From assembly GCA_022843225.1 (NCBI GenBank), contig JALHOC010000002.1, positions 1-64,000 on the forward strand: a stretch of 64,000 bases of DNA, given 5' to 3'. The notes below the pieces were generated by a model, which saw nothing but the letters and a program-made list of their open reading frames with translations, searched no databases and had not been told where the DNA came from. This stretch comes from Hyphomonadaceae bacterium (GTDB lineage Bacteria; Pseudomonadota; Alphaproteobacteria; Caulobacterales; Aquidulcibacteraceae). The translations under genes and the position numbers were made by a program. Of this stretch, positions 55,683 to 64,000 are shown piece by piece (the stretch's first letter is position 1; every line of letters begins with the position of its first letter).

Positions 55683-56354
55683 ATGACGCTGCTGCTTCAA
55701 TCCGTGCTCGAATCCGCCGACCTCGCTTCGGTGCGCGAAGGGCTCGCTGATCTTGCTTTCGGGCCCGGCAAACGCACGGCGGGAGCGACCGCGCGCGCGG
55801 TCAAGGACAACCTCCAGGCCGACGGCGCCGATCCACGCACGCAGGCGTTGGAGCGCTTCGTGGTGGAGGCGCTGCGACGACATCCTTTGTTTGAGATCGC
55901 CGCGCGGCCGGCCCGGCTGACGCGCGTGATGTTCTCAAAGTATGAGCGAGGCATGACCTATGGCGCGCATACTGACGATGCGCTGATGGGCGCGGGTGAC
56001 GACAAGCTCCGCACCGACCTCGCCTTCACCATCTTTCTCGCTGATGCGGCGACCTATGACGGTGGCGCGCTGGTGATGGAGAGCCCTCTCGGGGCGCAGG
56101 AGGTAAAGCTCGAGGCGGGCGACGCCATTCTCTATCCGGCGGGCTCCATCCATCATGTCGCGCCCGTGACGCGCGGTGTGCGCTTAGCGGCCGTTGGGTG
56201 GGTCGAGAGCTACGTGGCCGATGCCGCGCGGCGGGAGATATTGTTCGATCTTTCCATAGCGCGCGCGCGCTTGGCGGAAACCGGCGGCGCGCGCGAGGAG
56301 CTGCTGCGTTTGGACAAGTCGATCTCGAATTTGCTGCGGATGTGGGCGCGGTAA
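55683..56354 (+). CDS. piuC: PiuC-type Fe(II)/2-oxoglutarate PKHD hydroxylase
   Basis: A 223-residue member of the PKHD hydroxylase family, related to PiuC, which is linked to iron uptake. The metal triad is seen as YGAHTDDAL (His, Asp) and IHHVAPVTRG (His), with the 2-oxoglutarate Arg in GVRLAAVGW. Length fits PiuC (about 225). Start at ATG 55683; the ATG at 55678 is out of frame. A Fur-type box precedes it. No TonB receptor is adjacent, which is the more usual neighbour. Confidence 0.88.
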   Translation: MTLLLQSVLESADLASVREGLADLAFGPGKRTAGATARAVKDNLQADGADPRTQALERFVVEALRRHPLFEIAARPARLTRVMFSKYERGMTYGAHTDDALMGAGDDKLRTDLAFTIFLADAATYDGGALVMESPLGAQEVKLEAGDAILYPAGSIHHVAPVTRGVRLAAVGWVESYVADAARREILFDLSIARARLAETGGAREELLRLDKSISNLLRMWAR

Positions 56355-56356
56355 GT

Positions 56357-56875
56357 CTAGGCGCGTTGGCGAGACCAGGTCAGCGCGTCGGCTTCTGCCG
56401 CCTTGATGAAGGCTGCTTTGCCATCCTGATAGGCTTCGCCCGATTTTCCGCGAGCCAGCAACTCAGCTTTTAGCGCCGCGTATTCGGCAGCCCTGCTTGG
56501 ATGCGTTCTCATGTAGTCGCGGAACGCAAGGTGTCGCTCGATATCGAGTGAGTCATTCGCATAGACATGAAAGTGGTGCGTACGCACGCCCAGGGCGTTT
56601 GACTTGCGGAAGTAACGGCGCCCTTCGATGCCATACGCCCCCATCGCCTCGTACCCGATCGCTATGAGCGGCGCTGATCCCCGATTTAGAGAGGCGAGCG
56701 ATGCCGCGACGCCTAGCATGTCGATGATCGGCTTAGCGGGCATGTCTGGTATGGCTGTGCTGCCGATATGGTGGATATCCGAAAGACAGCACCCAAGCAG
56801 CGCGCGGAGGATCTTCGCCTCCTCAGCGAAGGCATCTCTCCAAGTGGGGTCGTAGGGAACAACAAGACGCGTCAT
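56357..56875 (-). CDS. GrpB/UPF0157 family protein
   Basis: A 172-residue protein of the GrpB family (nucleotidyltransferase-like fold). DIHHIGSTAIPDMPAKPIID is the family signature, followed by HHFHVY and HLAFRDYMRTHP. Function is unknown; some relatives are linked to CoaE fusions. It ends three bases from the convergent piuC stop. A stand-alone gene. Confidence 0.9.
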   Translation of the reverse strand: MTRLVVPYDPTWRDAFAEEAKILRALLGCCLSDIHHIGSTAIPDMPAKPIIDMLGVAASLASLNRGSAPLIAIGYEAMGAYGIEGRRYFRKSNALGVRTHHFHVYANDSLDIERHLAFRDYMRTHPSRAAEYAALKAELLARGKSGEAYQDGKAAFIKAAEADALTWSRQRA

Positions 56876-56896
56876 GGGGTGAGCGTAACGCGGCCG

Positions 56897-57718
56897 CTAT
56901 TGCTTCTCCGCGCCCAGCTTTTGCGCGTAGCCGCTCGCCACCAGAGTCGCCATCGCGTCGAATAACGCGTTGGGATCGCTGCGGCGTAGCTGCGCGACGT
57001 GCGCTTCCATGCCTTCCGCAAGGATGAGCTCACGTTGACCGGCGCGCAGTGCGTCGAGAATACGCGTCGCCGCCACATCGGGCGCCATGCCATTGTCGAT
57101 CGCGGAATCGCTGAAGCCGCGCGCTTGCGCGGCGGCGTCGAGGGCGTTCTTCGACACATTGGTGCGCACCGAGCCGGGCGCGACCACAAGCACACGTAGG
57201 CCCAAATGCGCAGTCTCGGCGCGCACGCTGTCGTGATAGCCGATGATGCCCGCCTTGGCGGCGCTATATGCGCTCCGCAAAGGTGGGCCTGCTATGCCGG
57301 CGACGCTTGAAATCGCAACGATGTCGCCGCCGCCCGCGCCAGCCATGCGCGGCAGCAGCGCTTGCGTTAGCGCAATCGGTGCAAGCAGGTCGACGTCGAT
57401 AATGCGCTGATAGACTTCAAACACGGTATCGACCGCTAGCGAGCGCTGCGAAATGCCGGCATTGTTCACGAGCCCGTCGATCCGCCCCGCCCAGGCCCAT
57501 GCTTCCTCGGCGAGAGCCGGAATGCGCTCATACGCAGTGGCTTCAAACGGGAGGATCAGAGTCTCGGTCTTGCAGCGCGCGGCGACCTCGTTAAGCGCTT
57601 CTACATTGCGCCCGGAGAGGATCAGTTTGGCGCCAGCTTGCGACAGTGCTTCCGCCAAAGCCGCGCCAATGCCGGAGGAGGCACCTGTGATCCACCAAGC
57701 TTTGTTCGCGAACATCAT
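56897..57718 (-). CDS. SDR family NAD(P)-dependent oxidoreductase
   Basis: A 273-residue classical SDR: TGASSGIG near residue 12, NNAGISQRS, ISSVAG and YSAAKAG (Tyr and Lys of the triad). The lipid-modifying DHRS7-like branch of SDRs is a fair match, but the substrate is unknown. GGAGG lies two bases before ATG 57718 and five before ATG 57715, so the second Met may be the true start. It follows the small membrane protein gene by nine bases and likely shares its transcript. Confidence 0.9.
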   Translation of the reverse strand: MMFANKAWWITGASSGIGAALAEALSQAGAKLILSGRNVEALNEVAARCKTETLILPFEATAYERIPALAEEAWAWAGRIDGLVNNAGISQRSLAVDTVFEVYQRIIDVDLLAPIALTQALLPRMAGAGGGDIVAISSVAGIAGPPLRSAYSAAKAGIIGYHDSVRAETAHLGLRVLVVAPGSVRTNVSKNALDAAAQARGFSDSAIDNGMAPDVAATRILDALRAGQRELILAEGMEAHVAQLRRSDPNALFDAMATLVASGYAQKLGAEKQ

Positions 57719-57727
57719 TGCCTCCGG

Positions 57728-58201
57728 TCACTGAAACGGTTGCACGTCCTGCACCATGATGCGCGATCGCGGCGCGCGCGGCGTCGTCAGAGCGATCCAG
57801 GCGAAGATGATGCCTGACGCGAGCGCAATCGGCAGCCCCAACAGCAATGTCAGCGGCGTCAATGTGAGCGCGGCGCCAAGGTCCTGCTGGTCGGCAAACA
57901 AGTGCGCGAACGCGAACGGTGCGGCCAGCGAGGCGAGAGCGCCAGCGATGACAACGTGTAGCACAACAATGCGCCGCGCCTTGGGCGCCCGTCCCAACGC
58001 CCAGCTTGCGCCGAGCGACCCAAGCGCGCCGGCGAACGCAGTCGCACCTATCGCCAGCGCCGCGCGCTGCACGCCCGGATCGTCCATGAACAGCAGCGCG
58101 GGCCAGCCAATCGCAAGCGCCAAAGCGAGCGGCGTCCACAGGATCGCAGGGACGCGCCAGGCCAATGTCGGCAAGCGTTCCGGGATGGGCGGGGGGCTCA
58201 T
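57728..58201 (-). CDS. Four-helix membrane protein of unknown function
   Basis: A 157-residue protein with four clear membrane helices (about 18-38, 47-68, 79-103 and 112-137), short loops and no charged catalytic motifs. No family recognised. Upstream partner of the SDR gene. Divergent from the DUF938 gene with 56 bases between starts. Confidence 0.7.
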   Translation of the reverse strand: MSPPPIPERLPTLAWRVPAILWTPLALALAIGWPALLFMDDPGVQRAALAIGATAFAGALGSLGASWALGRAPKARRIVVLHVVIAGALASLAAPFAFAHLFADQQDLGAALTLTPLTLLLGLPIALASGIIFAWIALTTPRAPRSRIMVQDVQPFQ

Positions 58202-58257
58202 GGGCGTTCAGTGTAGCGATTGGACCGCCGCCTGCTAGCCGGCTAGTCAAGCTGGGT

Positions 58258-58866
58258 GTGACAGACCGCCTAACCTCTCCCGCCACAGCGCGAAATCGCG
58301 GGCCTATCTTGGAGGTCCTGCGGCGCATCGCCCCCGCGAAGGCGCGCGTTCTCGAGATCGCCTCCGGAGCCGGCGAGCATGCAGTGTATGTCGCCCGCGC
58401 CATGCCGGGTTGGGATTGGCAGCCCAGCGATCCCGCACCAAGCGCGCGCGCAAGCATCTCGGCCTGGGGCGCCGAAGAGGGGCTTGGCAACGTTCGCGCG
58501 CCGCTGGCGATTGACGCAGCCGCGCCGGATTTGGGTGTAGTGGGGCCATTCGATCTCATCGTCGCAATCAACATGATTCACATCTCACCCTGGGCGGCGA
58601 CGTTGGGCTTGATGCGCGGCGCCGGGCGCCTGCTCACGGTGGATGGCGTGCTCTACACCTATGGCCCCTATCGCCGCGATGGGGGCCACACAGCGCCATC
58701 GAACGAAGCTTTCGATGCGTCGCTCAAGGCGCGCGACGCAAGCTGGGGCGTACGCGATGTCGCGGACGTCGAACGCGTCGCAGGTGAGCACGGGCTCAAA
58801 TTGCAGGAGATTGTGGAGATGCCCGCGAATAATCTGTCGTTGGTGTTTTCGCGCAACGGCTTTTGA
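58258..58866 (+). CDS. DUF938 family SAM-dependent methyltransferase
   Basis: A 202-residue protein of the DUF938 family. ATARNRGPILEVL and VLEIASGAGEHAVYVARAM (the SAM loop), then DLIVAINMIHISPW and YTYGPYRRDG are diagnostic. The substrate is unknown. The start is taken as GTG 58258, which gives the usual length; the frame is open upstream into the neighbouring gene's promoter. The 120 bases after it contain a CGCCACA/TGTGGCG hairpin (58912-58929) without a T-run. Confidence 0.88.
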   Translation: MTDRLTSPATARNRGPILEVLRRIAPAKARVLEIASGAGEHAVYVARAMPGWDWQPSDPAPSARASISAWGAEEGLGNVRAPLAIDAAAPDLGVVGPFDLIVAINMIHISPWAATLGLMRGAGRLLTVDGVLYTYGPYRRDGGHTAPSNEAFDASLKARDASWGVRDVADVERVAGEHGLKLQEIVEMPANNLSLVFSRNGF

Positions 58867-58986
58867 GTGCGCGTCTCACATCTTGTCCATGTCACGGCGA
58901 ATTAATGCAGCCGCCACATTCATGTGGCGCCGGGTGTCTATCTCGGCGGCGCGAACGCACTCCTGTTCGCGCAACGAGGACTTCAC

Positions 58987-59097
58987 ATGCGCAATGCAAT
59001 CACAGCACTCGAATGGACGCTTGGCGCGGCATTTCTGCTCGCCGTCGGCGCTCTCGCTTCACAAGGGGCGATGTTGATTTTCGGGCTGGCCTCGTGA
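58987..59097 (+). CDS. 36-residue single-helix membrane peptide
   Basis: A small open frame with a good GAGGA ribosome-binding site seven bases before ATG. It encodes MRNAITALEW then a hydrophobic helix rich in Ala, Leu and Gly, ending FGLAS. The pattern (short polar start, single helix, spaced ribosome-binding site) fits a real small membrane protein. No homologue recognised, and it stands alone between the DUF938 gene and the convergent hbd gene. Confidence 0.45.
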   Translation: MRNAITALEWTLGAAFLLAVGALASQGAMLIFGLAS

Positions 59098-59155
59098 TGT
59101 GACGCCATGGCGGCGGCGCGGTGTGCAGAACGCATGCCGCGCCGCTGCGGTCTCC

Positions 59156-60046
59156 TTACCGCGTCGGCGTCGGCGGGTCGGTGCGATAATCGTAGAAGCC
59201 GCGTTGCGTCTTGCGGCCCAGCCAGCCCGCTTCGACATATTTCACAAGCAGCGGGCAGGGCCGGTACTTGGAGTCAGCCAGCCCTTCGTGAAGCACTTGC
59301 ATAATCGAGAGGCAGGTATCGAGGCCGATAAAGTCTGCGAGTTCCAGCGGGCCCATCGGATGGTGGGCGCCCAATCTCATCGACTTGTCGATCGCATCAA
59401 CGGACCCCACGCCTTCGTACAACGTGTAGATCGCCTCGTTGATCATCGGCACCAAAACGCGGTTGACGATGAAGGCCGGAAAGTCCTCTGCATTGGCGAT
59501 CTTCTTGCCCAGGCTTTCGATAAACCGGATCGAGGTGTCGTAGGTTTCCTGGCTGGTGGCGAGCCCGCGGATGATCTCGACAAGCTCCATCACTGGCGCC
59601 GGGTTCATGAAATGAAGCCCAATAAATTTGTCGGCGCGCTCGGTCGTAGCGGCGAGGCGCGTAATCGAAATCGATGAAGTGTTCGAAGCGAGGATCGTTG
59701 ACGGTTTCAGGATGCCGCGCAGATCGGCGAACACTTTGCGCTTGGCTTCGTCTTGCTCGACAACGGATTCGATCACGAGATCGCACGCCTCGAACGCCGC
59801 CAGCTTCGGCGCCCCTTTGATCCGCTTAAGGCCCGAGTCCATGTCCGCTTTTTGAATGAGGCCGCGGCCGACCTGGCGGCGCATGTTCTTGCCGATGACT
59901 TCAAGGCCCGCATCAATGCGCGCGACGTCGGCATCGTTGAGCAGCACATCATAGCCGCCGAGCGCGCACACATGCGCGATGCCATTGCCCATTTGGCCGG
60001 CGCCAACGACGCCGACAATGCGAATAGTGTTCATCTTACCAGCCAT
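59156..60046 (-). CDS. 3-hydroxybutyryl-CoA dehydrogenase
   Basis: A 296-residue NAD-dependent enzyme that interconverts 3-hydroxybutyryl-CoA and acetoacetyl-CoA. VVGAGQMGNGIAHV is the NAD fold, with SNTSSISIT, HFMNPAPVMELVEII and VNRVLVPMINEA in the catalytic domain, and HPMGPLELADFIGLD at the end. ATG 60034 is a possible start (four residues shorter). It follows etfA by 78 bases on the same strand; the pairing with ETF suggests fatty-acid or butyrate-type oxidation. Confidence 0.93.
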   Translation of the reverse strand: MAGKMNTIRIVGVVGAGQMGNGIAHVCALGGYDVLLNDADVARIDAGLEVIGKNMRRQVGRGLIQKADMDSGLKRIKGAPKLAAFEACDLVIESVVEQDEAKRKVFADLRGILKPSTILASNTSSISITRLAATTERADKFIGLHFMNPAPVMELVEIIRGLATSQETYDTSIRFIESLGKKIANAEDFPAFIVNRVLVPMINEAIYTLYEGVGSVDAIDKSMRLGAHHPMGPLELADFIGLDTCLSIMQVLHEGLADSKYRPCPLLVKYVEAGWLGRKTQRGFYDYRTDPPTPTR

Positions 60047-60124
60047 AGGCGCTCACACGCCGCTGAAATGCAATTCTTGTTGCAGTGCAGCATAGCGCTG
60101 AGCGGGCGGGGCGCAAGGGGACCC

Positions 60125-61069
60125 TTAGATCCCCGCCTTGGTCAGCTCATCCATCAATTCTGGCACGGCGGCTTTATAGTCCGCGACCAGGCCGAAATCG
60201 GCGATCTGGAAGATTGGCGCTTCTTCGTCCTTGTTGATGGCGACGATGATCTTGCTGTCTTTCATGCCGGCCAGATGCTGGATGGCGCCGGAAATGCCGA
60301 TAGCGACGTAAAGCTCCGGCGCGACGACCTTGCCGGTCTGCCCAACCTGGTAATCGTTCGGCGCGTAGCCGGCATCCACGGCAGCGCGCGAGGCGCCCAC
60401 AGCGGCGCCAAGCTTGTCAGCCAGCGGATCGAGCACTTTATGGAATTCCTCGCTGGAGCCGAGTGCGCGCCCACCCGAGACGACGCGCTTGGCGGCGGTG
60501 AGTTCCGGGCGATCGGACTTCGCCATTTCTTCCGACACGAACGCCGATTTGAACGGCCCGCTCGGCGCGGCGATTGTCTCGACCGAAGCGCCGCCGCCGT
60601 CGCCGGTCGCCTTGAACGCAGTCGGCTGTACGGTCAGCACCTTCTTGGCCTGCTCGTCCTTCACCGTGATGATGGCGTTGCCGGCATAGATGGGGCGCAC
60701 GAAGGTGTCAGCGCCTTCGACGCCGATGACGCCGGACAGCTGCATCACGTCGAGCTTGGCGGCCACGCGCGGGGCGGCGTTCTTACCGGTCGTGGAGGCT
60801 GGAAAAAGCACCGCGTCATAATTGGCCATTAGCGGCACGATGAGCGCCTCAAGCGGCTCGGCCATTTGCTTGGCGAGAGTCGCGCCATCGGCATGCAATA
60901 CTTTGCGCACGCCCGCGATCTTCGCGGCCGCAGCGGCAGCGCCGCCAGCGTTCGAGCCGGCGACCAGCACATCGACATCCGCGCCCATTGCCTTGGCGGC
61001 GGATACGACTTTGTTGGTGGCGTCCTTCACCGACGCATGGTCGTGCTCAGCGACAACGAGAACGGCCAT
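60125..61069 (-). CDS. etfA: Electron transfer flavoprotein, alpha subunit
   Basis: A 314-residue FAD subunit of ETF, which carries electrons from acyl-CoA dehydrogenases to ETF-quinone oxidoreductase. [51 protein letters not shown] and [11 protein letters not shown] form the family's FAD site. It starts on the last base of etfB (TAATG). Complete. Confidence 0.97.
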   Translation of the reverse strand: MAVLVVAEHDHASVKDATNKVVSAAKAMGADVDVLVAGSNAGGAAAAAAKIAGVRKVLHADGATLAKQMAEPLEALIVPLMANYDAVLFPASTTGKNAAPRVAAKLDVMQLSGVIGVEGADTFVRPIYAGNAIITVKDEQAKKVLTVQPTAFKATGDGGGASVETIAAPSGPFKSAFVSEEMAKSDRPELTAAKRVVSGGRALGSSEEFHKVLDPLADKLGAAVGASRAAVDAGYAPNDYQVGQTGKVVAPELYVAIGISGAIQHLAGMKDSKIIVAINKDEEAPIFQIADFGLVADYKAAVPELMDELTKAGI

Positions 61070-61833
61070 TAGATCACTCCCGCTTCTTTGAGCTTGCCGA
61101 CGAGTTCGCCCGCCGTTTTCACTTTGATGCCGCCCGAGCGCTTTGGGGGCTCGGCGGTCTTGATCACTTTCAGGCGCGGCGCCACGTCAATACCCAAATC
61201 CGCGGGTGTTTTCACGTCGATCGGCTTTTTCTTCGCCTTCATGATGTTCGGCAGCGAGGCGTAGCGCGGCTCGTTCAAGCGCAGATCCGTCGTCACGATT
61301 GCCGGCAGGTCGACATCGAGCGTCTGCAGGCCGCCATCGACTTCGCGCGTCACTGAGGCCTTGCCGTCATGCAGCACGATCTTGGAGGCGAAGGTCGCTT
61401 GCGGCCAATCCAAGAGTGCGGCGAGCATCTGGCCGGTAGCGTTGTTGTCGTCATCGATGGCCTGCTTGCCGAGGATCACGAGATCGGGCTTCTCCGCCTC
61501 GATCACGGCCTTTAAGAGTTTCGCCACAGCCAGCGGCTCCACTTCGCCCTCGGCCTTCACCAGGATGCCGCGATCAGCGCCGATGGCGAGCGCGTTGCGG
61601 AGCGTTTCTTGCGCCTGCTCGGGGCCAATGGAGACCGCGACGATTTCGGTTGCAGCCCCGGCCGCGTGACCGCCGCCGCCTTCCTTCATGCGCACCGCTT
61701 CCTCGACCGCGATCTCGCAGAACGGGTTGATGGACATTTTGAGGTTAGAGAGGTCCACGCCCGACCCATCCGGCTTGACCCGGACCTTGAGATTATAGTC
61801 GAGCACCCGCTTGACCGGGACGAGCACTTTCAT
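61069..61833 (-). CDS. etfB: Electron transfer flavoprotein, beta subunit
   Basis: A 254-residue AMP-binding subunit of [17 protein letters not shown] at the start, [35 protein letters not shown] and the C-terminal recognition part with [20 protein letters not shown] are all present. It is the first gene of etfB-etfA-hbd. The 129 bases before it, up to the GTG of the divergent hydrolase gene, hold the promoters. Confidence 0.97.
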   Translation of the reverse strand: MKVLVPVKRVLDYNLKVRVKPDGSGVDLSNLKMSINPFCEIAVEEAVRMKEGGGGHAAGAATEIVAVSIGPEQAQETLRNALAIGADRGILVKAEGEVEPLAVAKLLKAVIEAEKPDLVILGKQAIDDDNNATGQMLAALLDWPQATFASKIVLHDGKASVTREVDGGLQTLDVDLPAIVTTDLRLNEPRYASLPNIMKAKKKPIDVKTPADLGIDVAPRLKVIKTAEPPKRSGGIKVKTAGELVGKLKEAGVI

Positions 61834-61962
61834 CGTTGAAATCCTTGAAGCTTTCCGTCAGTGCGCCGCAGCGCGCCATGCGAGCGCCATAAAGCGCGTC
61901 AGAAATGCCTCGTCAATGCGACTATAGAGACAACGCACCTATCGGGTTTCGGGAGAGCGCGC

Positions 61963-63114
61963 GTGATCGGACGTAGACCATTGCTGCTTGGCTCGGCTAT
62001 CGCCGCGCTTCGGGGAGGCGATGCCTGCGCGCAAGGCAGGGGCGATCCTAAGGGCGCGTCGGGGCCTGCCCCCCTCAGCGATCTGCACCTGGAGCGCCTG
62101 CGCGCGGCGGGCGGCGCGCCAGCTTTGGCGGCGGCCGCGCTGAATGTAGCGACCTCCTTCTCGGTGTCGGCGGCGCAAGGACTGCGCGCCGCTGACAGCA
62201 GCGAGCGCGTCACCATCGATGACAAATGGCATTTGGGCTCGATCACGAAATCGATGACCGCGACGCTTGCCGCGCAATGTGTGGAGGCGGGGGCCGTCGC
62301 CTGGGATGACACGGTGGGCGGTGTCCTTGGCGCGGCGATCCCCGACATGCGCGCAGAATACCGCGATGCGACCTTCCGCCATTTACTAAGCCATCGCGCC
62401 GGGCTGCAAGCCAACATTGGCATGGCTGATTTGCTGCGCTTCCCGCGTGAGAGCGCTGATTCACGCGCGGATCGCATCGCTTATGCGCGCGCCGGTTTGC
62501 GTCAAGCGCCGCGCGGACCGAGAGAGCAAACGTTTGAGTATTCCAACACGGGTTATGTGATTGCGGGCGCCATGCTGGAGGCCAAACTTGGCGTGCCGTG
62601 GGAAGTTTTGATCCAAGAGCGCTTGTTCCAGCGCTTCGGAATGATGAGCGCAGGCTTCGGCGCGCCGGGTGCGCCGGGCGCTTACGATCAACCTGTCGGG
62701 CACGCGCCGGGCTTGCTCGGTCGCTTACGTCCTCACCCGCCAGGCGACGCACTCACGGATAACGTTGCCGCATTGGGGCCGGCCGGGCGGGTGCACGCCA
62801 AGCTCGATGATGTGTTGCACTATCTGCGCTGTCATTGCGATCGCGTGCTCATGCTCGAGCGCGCTGAAAGCTGGGTGATGTTGCACACACCGCCGTTTGG
62901 CGGCGACTACGCCATGGGCTGGGTGAAACGGCCTGATGGCGCGCTGTGGCACAATGGCTCTAACACGCTGTGGTATGCCGAAATTTTGTTCGATCCCGCG
63001 CGCGATCTCGTTGCAGCCGCAGCCTGCAACGATGGCCGCGCCGACCAGATGAGCCATCCGGTCGGCGCCGCCTTATTGAGCGCGATGGAGACCGTGTCCG
63101 CGCCATTGAATTAG
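61963..63114 (+). CDS. Serine hydrolase of the beta-lactamase / class C family
   Basis: A 383-residue protein of the penicillin-binding/serine beta-lactamase-like family (Beta-lactamase domain). GSITKSMTATL carries the S-x-x-K nucleophile, YSNTGY the Tyr-x-Asn, and WHNGSNT the third motif (H-x-G). The leader has paired Arg (IGRRPLLLG), so Tat export is possible. The start is GTG 61963 with GGGAGA upstream. Substrate unknown: esterase, DD-peptidase or lactamase. It overlaps by four bases the end of the convergent YHS gene. Confidence 0.85.
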   Translation: MIGRRPLLLGSAIAALRGGDACAQGRGDPKGASGPAPLSDLHLERLRAAGGAPALAAAALNVATSFSVSAAQGLRAADSSERVTIDDKWHLGSITKSMTATLAAQCVEAGAVAWDDTVGGVLGAAIPDMRAEYRDATFRHLLSHRAGLQANIGMADLLRFPRESADSRADRIAYARAGLRQAPRGPREQTFEYSNTGYVIAGAMLEAKLGVPWEVLIQERLFQRFGMMSAGFGAPGAPGAYDQPVGHAPGLLGRLRPHPPGDALTDNVAALGPAGRVHAKLDDVLHYLRCHCDRVLMLERAESWVMLHTPPFGGDYAMGWVKRPDGALWHNGSNTLWYAEILFDPARDLVAAAACNDGRADQMSHPVGAALLSAMETVSAPLN

Positions 63115-63566
63115 CGGCTCAGCACGCGCGGCCAATTGGTATTGGCGTTACGGACGTGGCCGGGGATGTCCTGCTCCCAGCGGCGCTGAATTTCAGTGTT
63201 GTAGTTGAGGTAGAGCTTGCCATCGACGATCCGCCAATTGTTCGGATTGGCCGAGGCTGTGTAGCCCTGGCTTACCGCCCAGGCGCAATAACCGCCATAC
63301 TGGGGCAGGTAGCGCGCCGGATTGGCTTGGAACGCAGCCAGGTGTTCGGCGGAGGCGAAACGATACTCAACATTTTGATGCGTGGCGCGGAACTGCGTGG
63401 TCCCGCGGACGGGGCGTCCATCGGTGAAATAGGCGACGACGTCGTAACCGCCGACGCCAACGCTAGAGAACGGCGCGGTGTAAACCGGGCGCTCATCTGC
63501 GAGCGCTGGCGAGGCGGATACAAACGCTGCGAAGGCGAGGGCAAGTGCGGCGAAAATTTTACGCAT
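63111..63566 (-). CDS. Exported YHS domain protein
   Basis: A 151-residue protein with a signal peptide (ALAFAAFVSASPALA-D) and a YHS domain: VGVGGYDVVAYFTDGRPVRG, then FASAEHLAAFQANPARYLPQYGGYCAWAVSQG in two parts. YHS domains are often metal-binding; here Tyr, His and Cys are kept (GGYCAW). It follows the DoxX-like gene by 24 bases with AGGAG, so the two likely form an operon. Confidence 0.88.
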   Translation of the reverse strand: MRKIFAALALAFAAFVSASPALADERPVYTAPFSSVGVGGYDVVAYFTDGRPVRGTTQFRATHQNVEYRFASAEHLAAFQANPARYLPQYGGYCAWAVSQGYTASANPNNWRIVDGKLYLNYNTEIQRRWEQDIPGHVRNANTNWPRVLSR

Positions 63567-63590
63567 GGGAGGCTCCTCTTTACTTGATGA

Positions 63591-64000
63591 TCAAGCGGCG
63601 GCGCGAAGCGGTGTTGGCGCGATGCGTGGCGTGGGTACAAAGGTGCGGCCAAGATCGCGCACGAGGCCAGCAAGGTCGTCGCGGCGGATGATCATTAGCG
63701 TGAGCGTCGTCGCCCACACGATGCACGCCGCGATGAAAAGGCCCGCGCCGTCATTGTTTGGATCGATGCCGAGCGGCGTCCACAAATGGAAATTCACCGC
63801 ACCGCTCATCACCGCGAAACCGATCGCCGCGCCAACGGCGTTCAAGCGCTTGTAGCCCGGCAAAAGCCCAATCAGCAGCAGCGCGGACGCGAACAGCTCC
63901 GCCGTGCCGATGACGTATTGGCTGAACAGCCCCGTGTGCGCGAATAGGCCCGGCAAACCAAGCGTGCCCGCCCAACCATCAAGCCGGCCAAAGATTTCCT
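63591..64000 (-). CDS. DoxX-like membrane protein (cut by window end)
   Basis: At least 136 residues of a membrane protein whose 5' end lies beyond the window; the frame is open to base 64000. Four helices are seen, with YVIGTAELFASALLLIGLLPGYKRLNAVGAAIGFAVM and VNFHLWTPLGID, a pattern close to DoxX/DoxD-like proteins. It lies just upstream of the YHS gene. DoxX-type proteins are involved in membrane redox or stress responses; the role here is unknown. Confidence 0.75.
   Translation of the reverse strand, partial: EIFGRLDGWAGTLGLPGLFAHTGLFSQYVIGTAELFASALLLIGLLPGYKRLNAVGAAIGFAVMSGAVNFHLWTPLGIDPNNDGAGLFIAACIVWATTLTLMIIRRDDLAGLVRDLGRTFVPTPRIAPTPLRAAA

Noticed and set aside
58912-58929. CGCCACA/TGTGGCG hairpin after the DUF938 gene
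   Set aside because: No T-run follows on either strand, so I do not call it a terminator.

Overview
This is a GC-rich chromosomal window with bacterial gene packing: short gaps, many 1-4 base stop/start overlaps, and no rRNA, tRNA, CRISPR array, phage or insertion sequence that I can see. Gene content points to an alphaproteobacterium, most likely of the Caulobacterales/Hyphomonadaceae type. The pointers are a class I lysyl-tRNA synthetase, methionine synthase split over two genes behind an ArsR-methyltransferase fusion and metF, the tyrA/DUF2125 and ftsE/MJ0042-zinc-ribbon/hpt neighbourhoods, a tlpA-argH-lptM-lysA-DUF4175 block, and an ECF sigma-ChrR pair. The taxonomy is inference from gene content, not a database result.

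Layout. 1-15 kb: lipoproteins, an S46 dipeptidyl-peptidase, an EVE protein, a NatAB-type ABC exporter, a PLP decarboxylase, lysK, sixA, an SDR, a LexA-like S24 repressor, pyrD and an mlaA-mlaC pair. 15-21 kb: a methionine operon (ArsR-methyltransferase regulator, metF, metH N-half, an unknown small membrane protein, metH C-half) behind a near-palindromic operator. 21-31 kb: M16 and DUF885 peptidases, gloB, methyltransferases, and an FAD oxidoreductase/DUF1365 operon divergent from rpoE-chrR. 32-42 kb: DUF2235, metW and a metX-like gene; chorismate mutase-tyrA; a TIR protein; and ftsE-ftsX-ydcF-plsC-DUF2125. 42-50 kb: zinc-ribbon protein, hpt, a NarL-type two-component pair and DUF4175. 50-64 kb: lysA, lptM, argH, tlpA, a Fur-box-like site between piuC and a lipoprotein, SDR, GrpB, DUF938, hbd-etfA-etfB, a serine hydrolase, and a YHS/DoxX pair cut by the window end.

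Most of the window is core metabolism (methionine/SAM cycle, lysine, arginine, tyrosine, pyrimidine, purine salvage, electron transfer) and envelope upkeep (Mla lipid transport, lipoproteins, acyltransferase, FtsEX). The parts that look unusual are: a MetX homologue that has lost its Ser nucleophile and catalytic His; a GC-poorer membrane-protein gene wedged between the metH halves; an FtsE with altered catalytic Glu and switch His; a TIR-transmembrane-cysteine-rich protein beside the conserved ftsE-DUF2125 run; two divergent ECF promoters whose -35 boxes lie back to back; and a Fur-type palindrome shared by piuC and an unknown lipoprotein.
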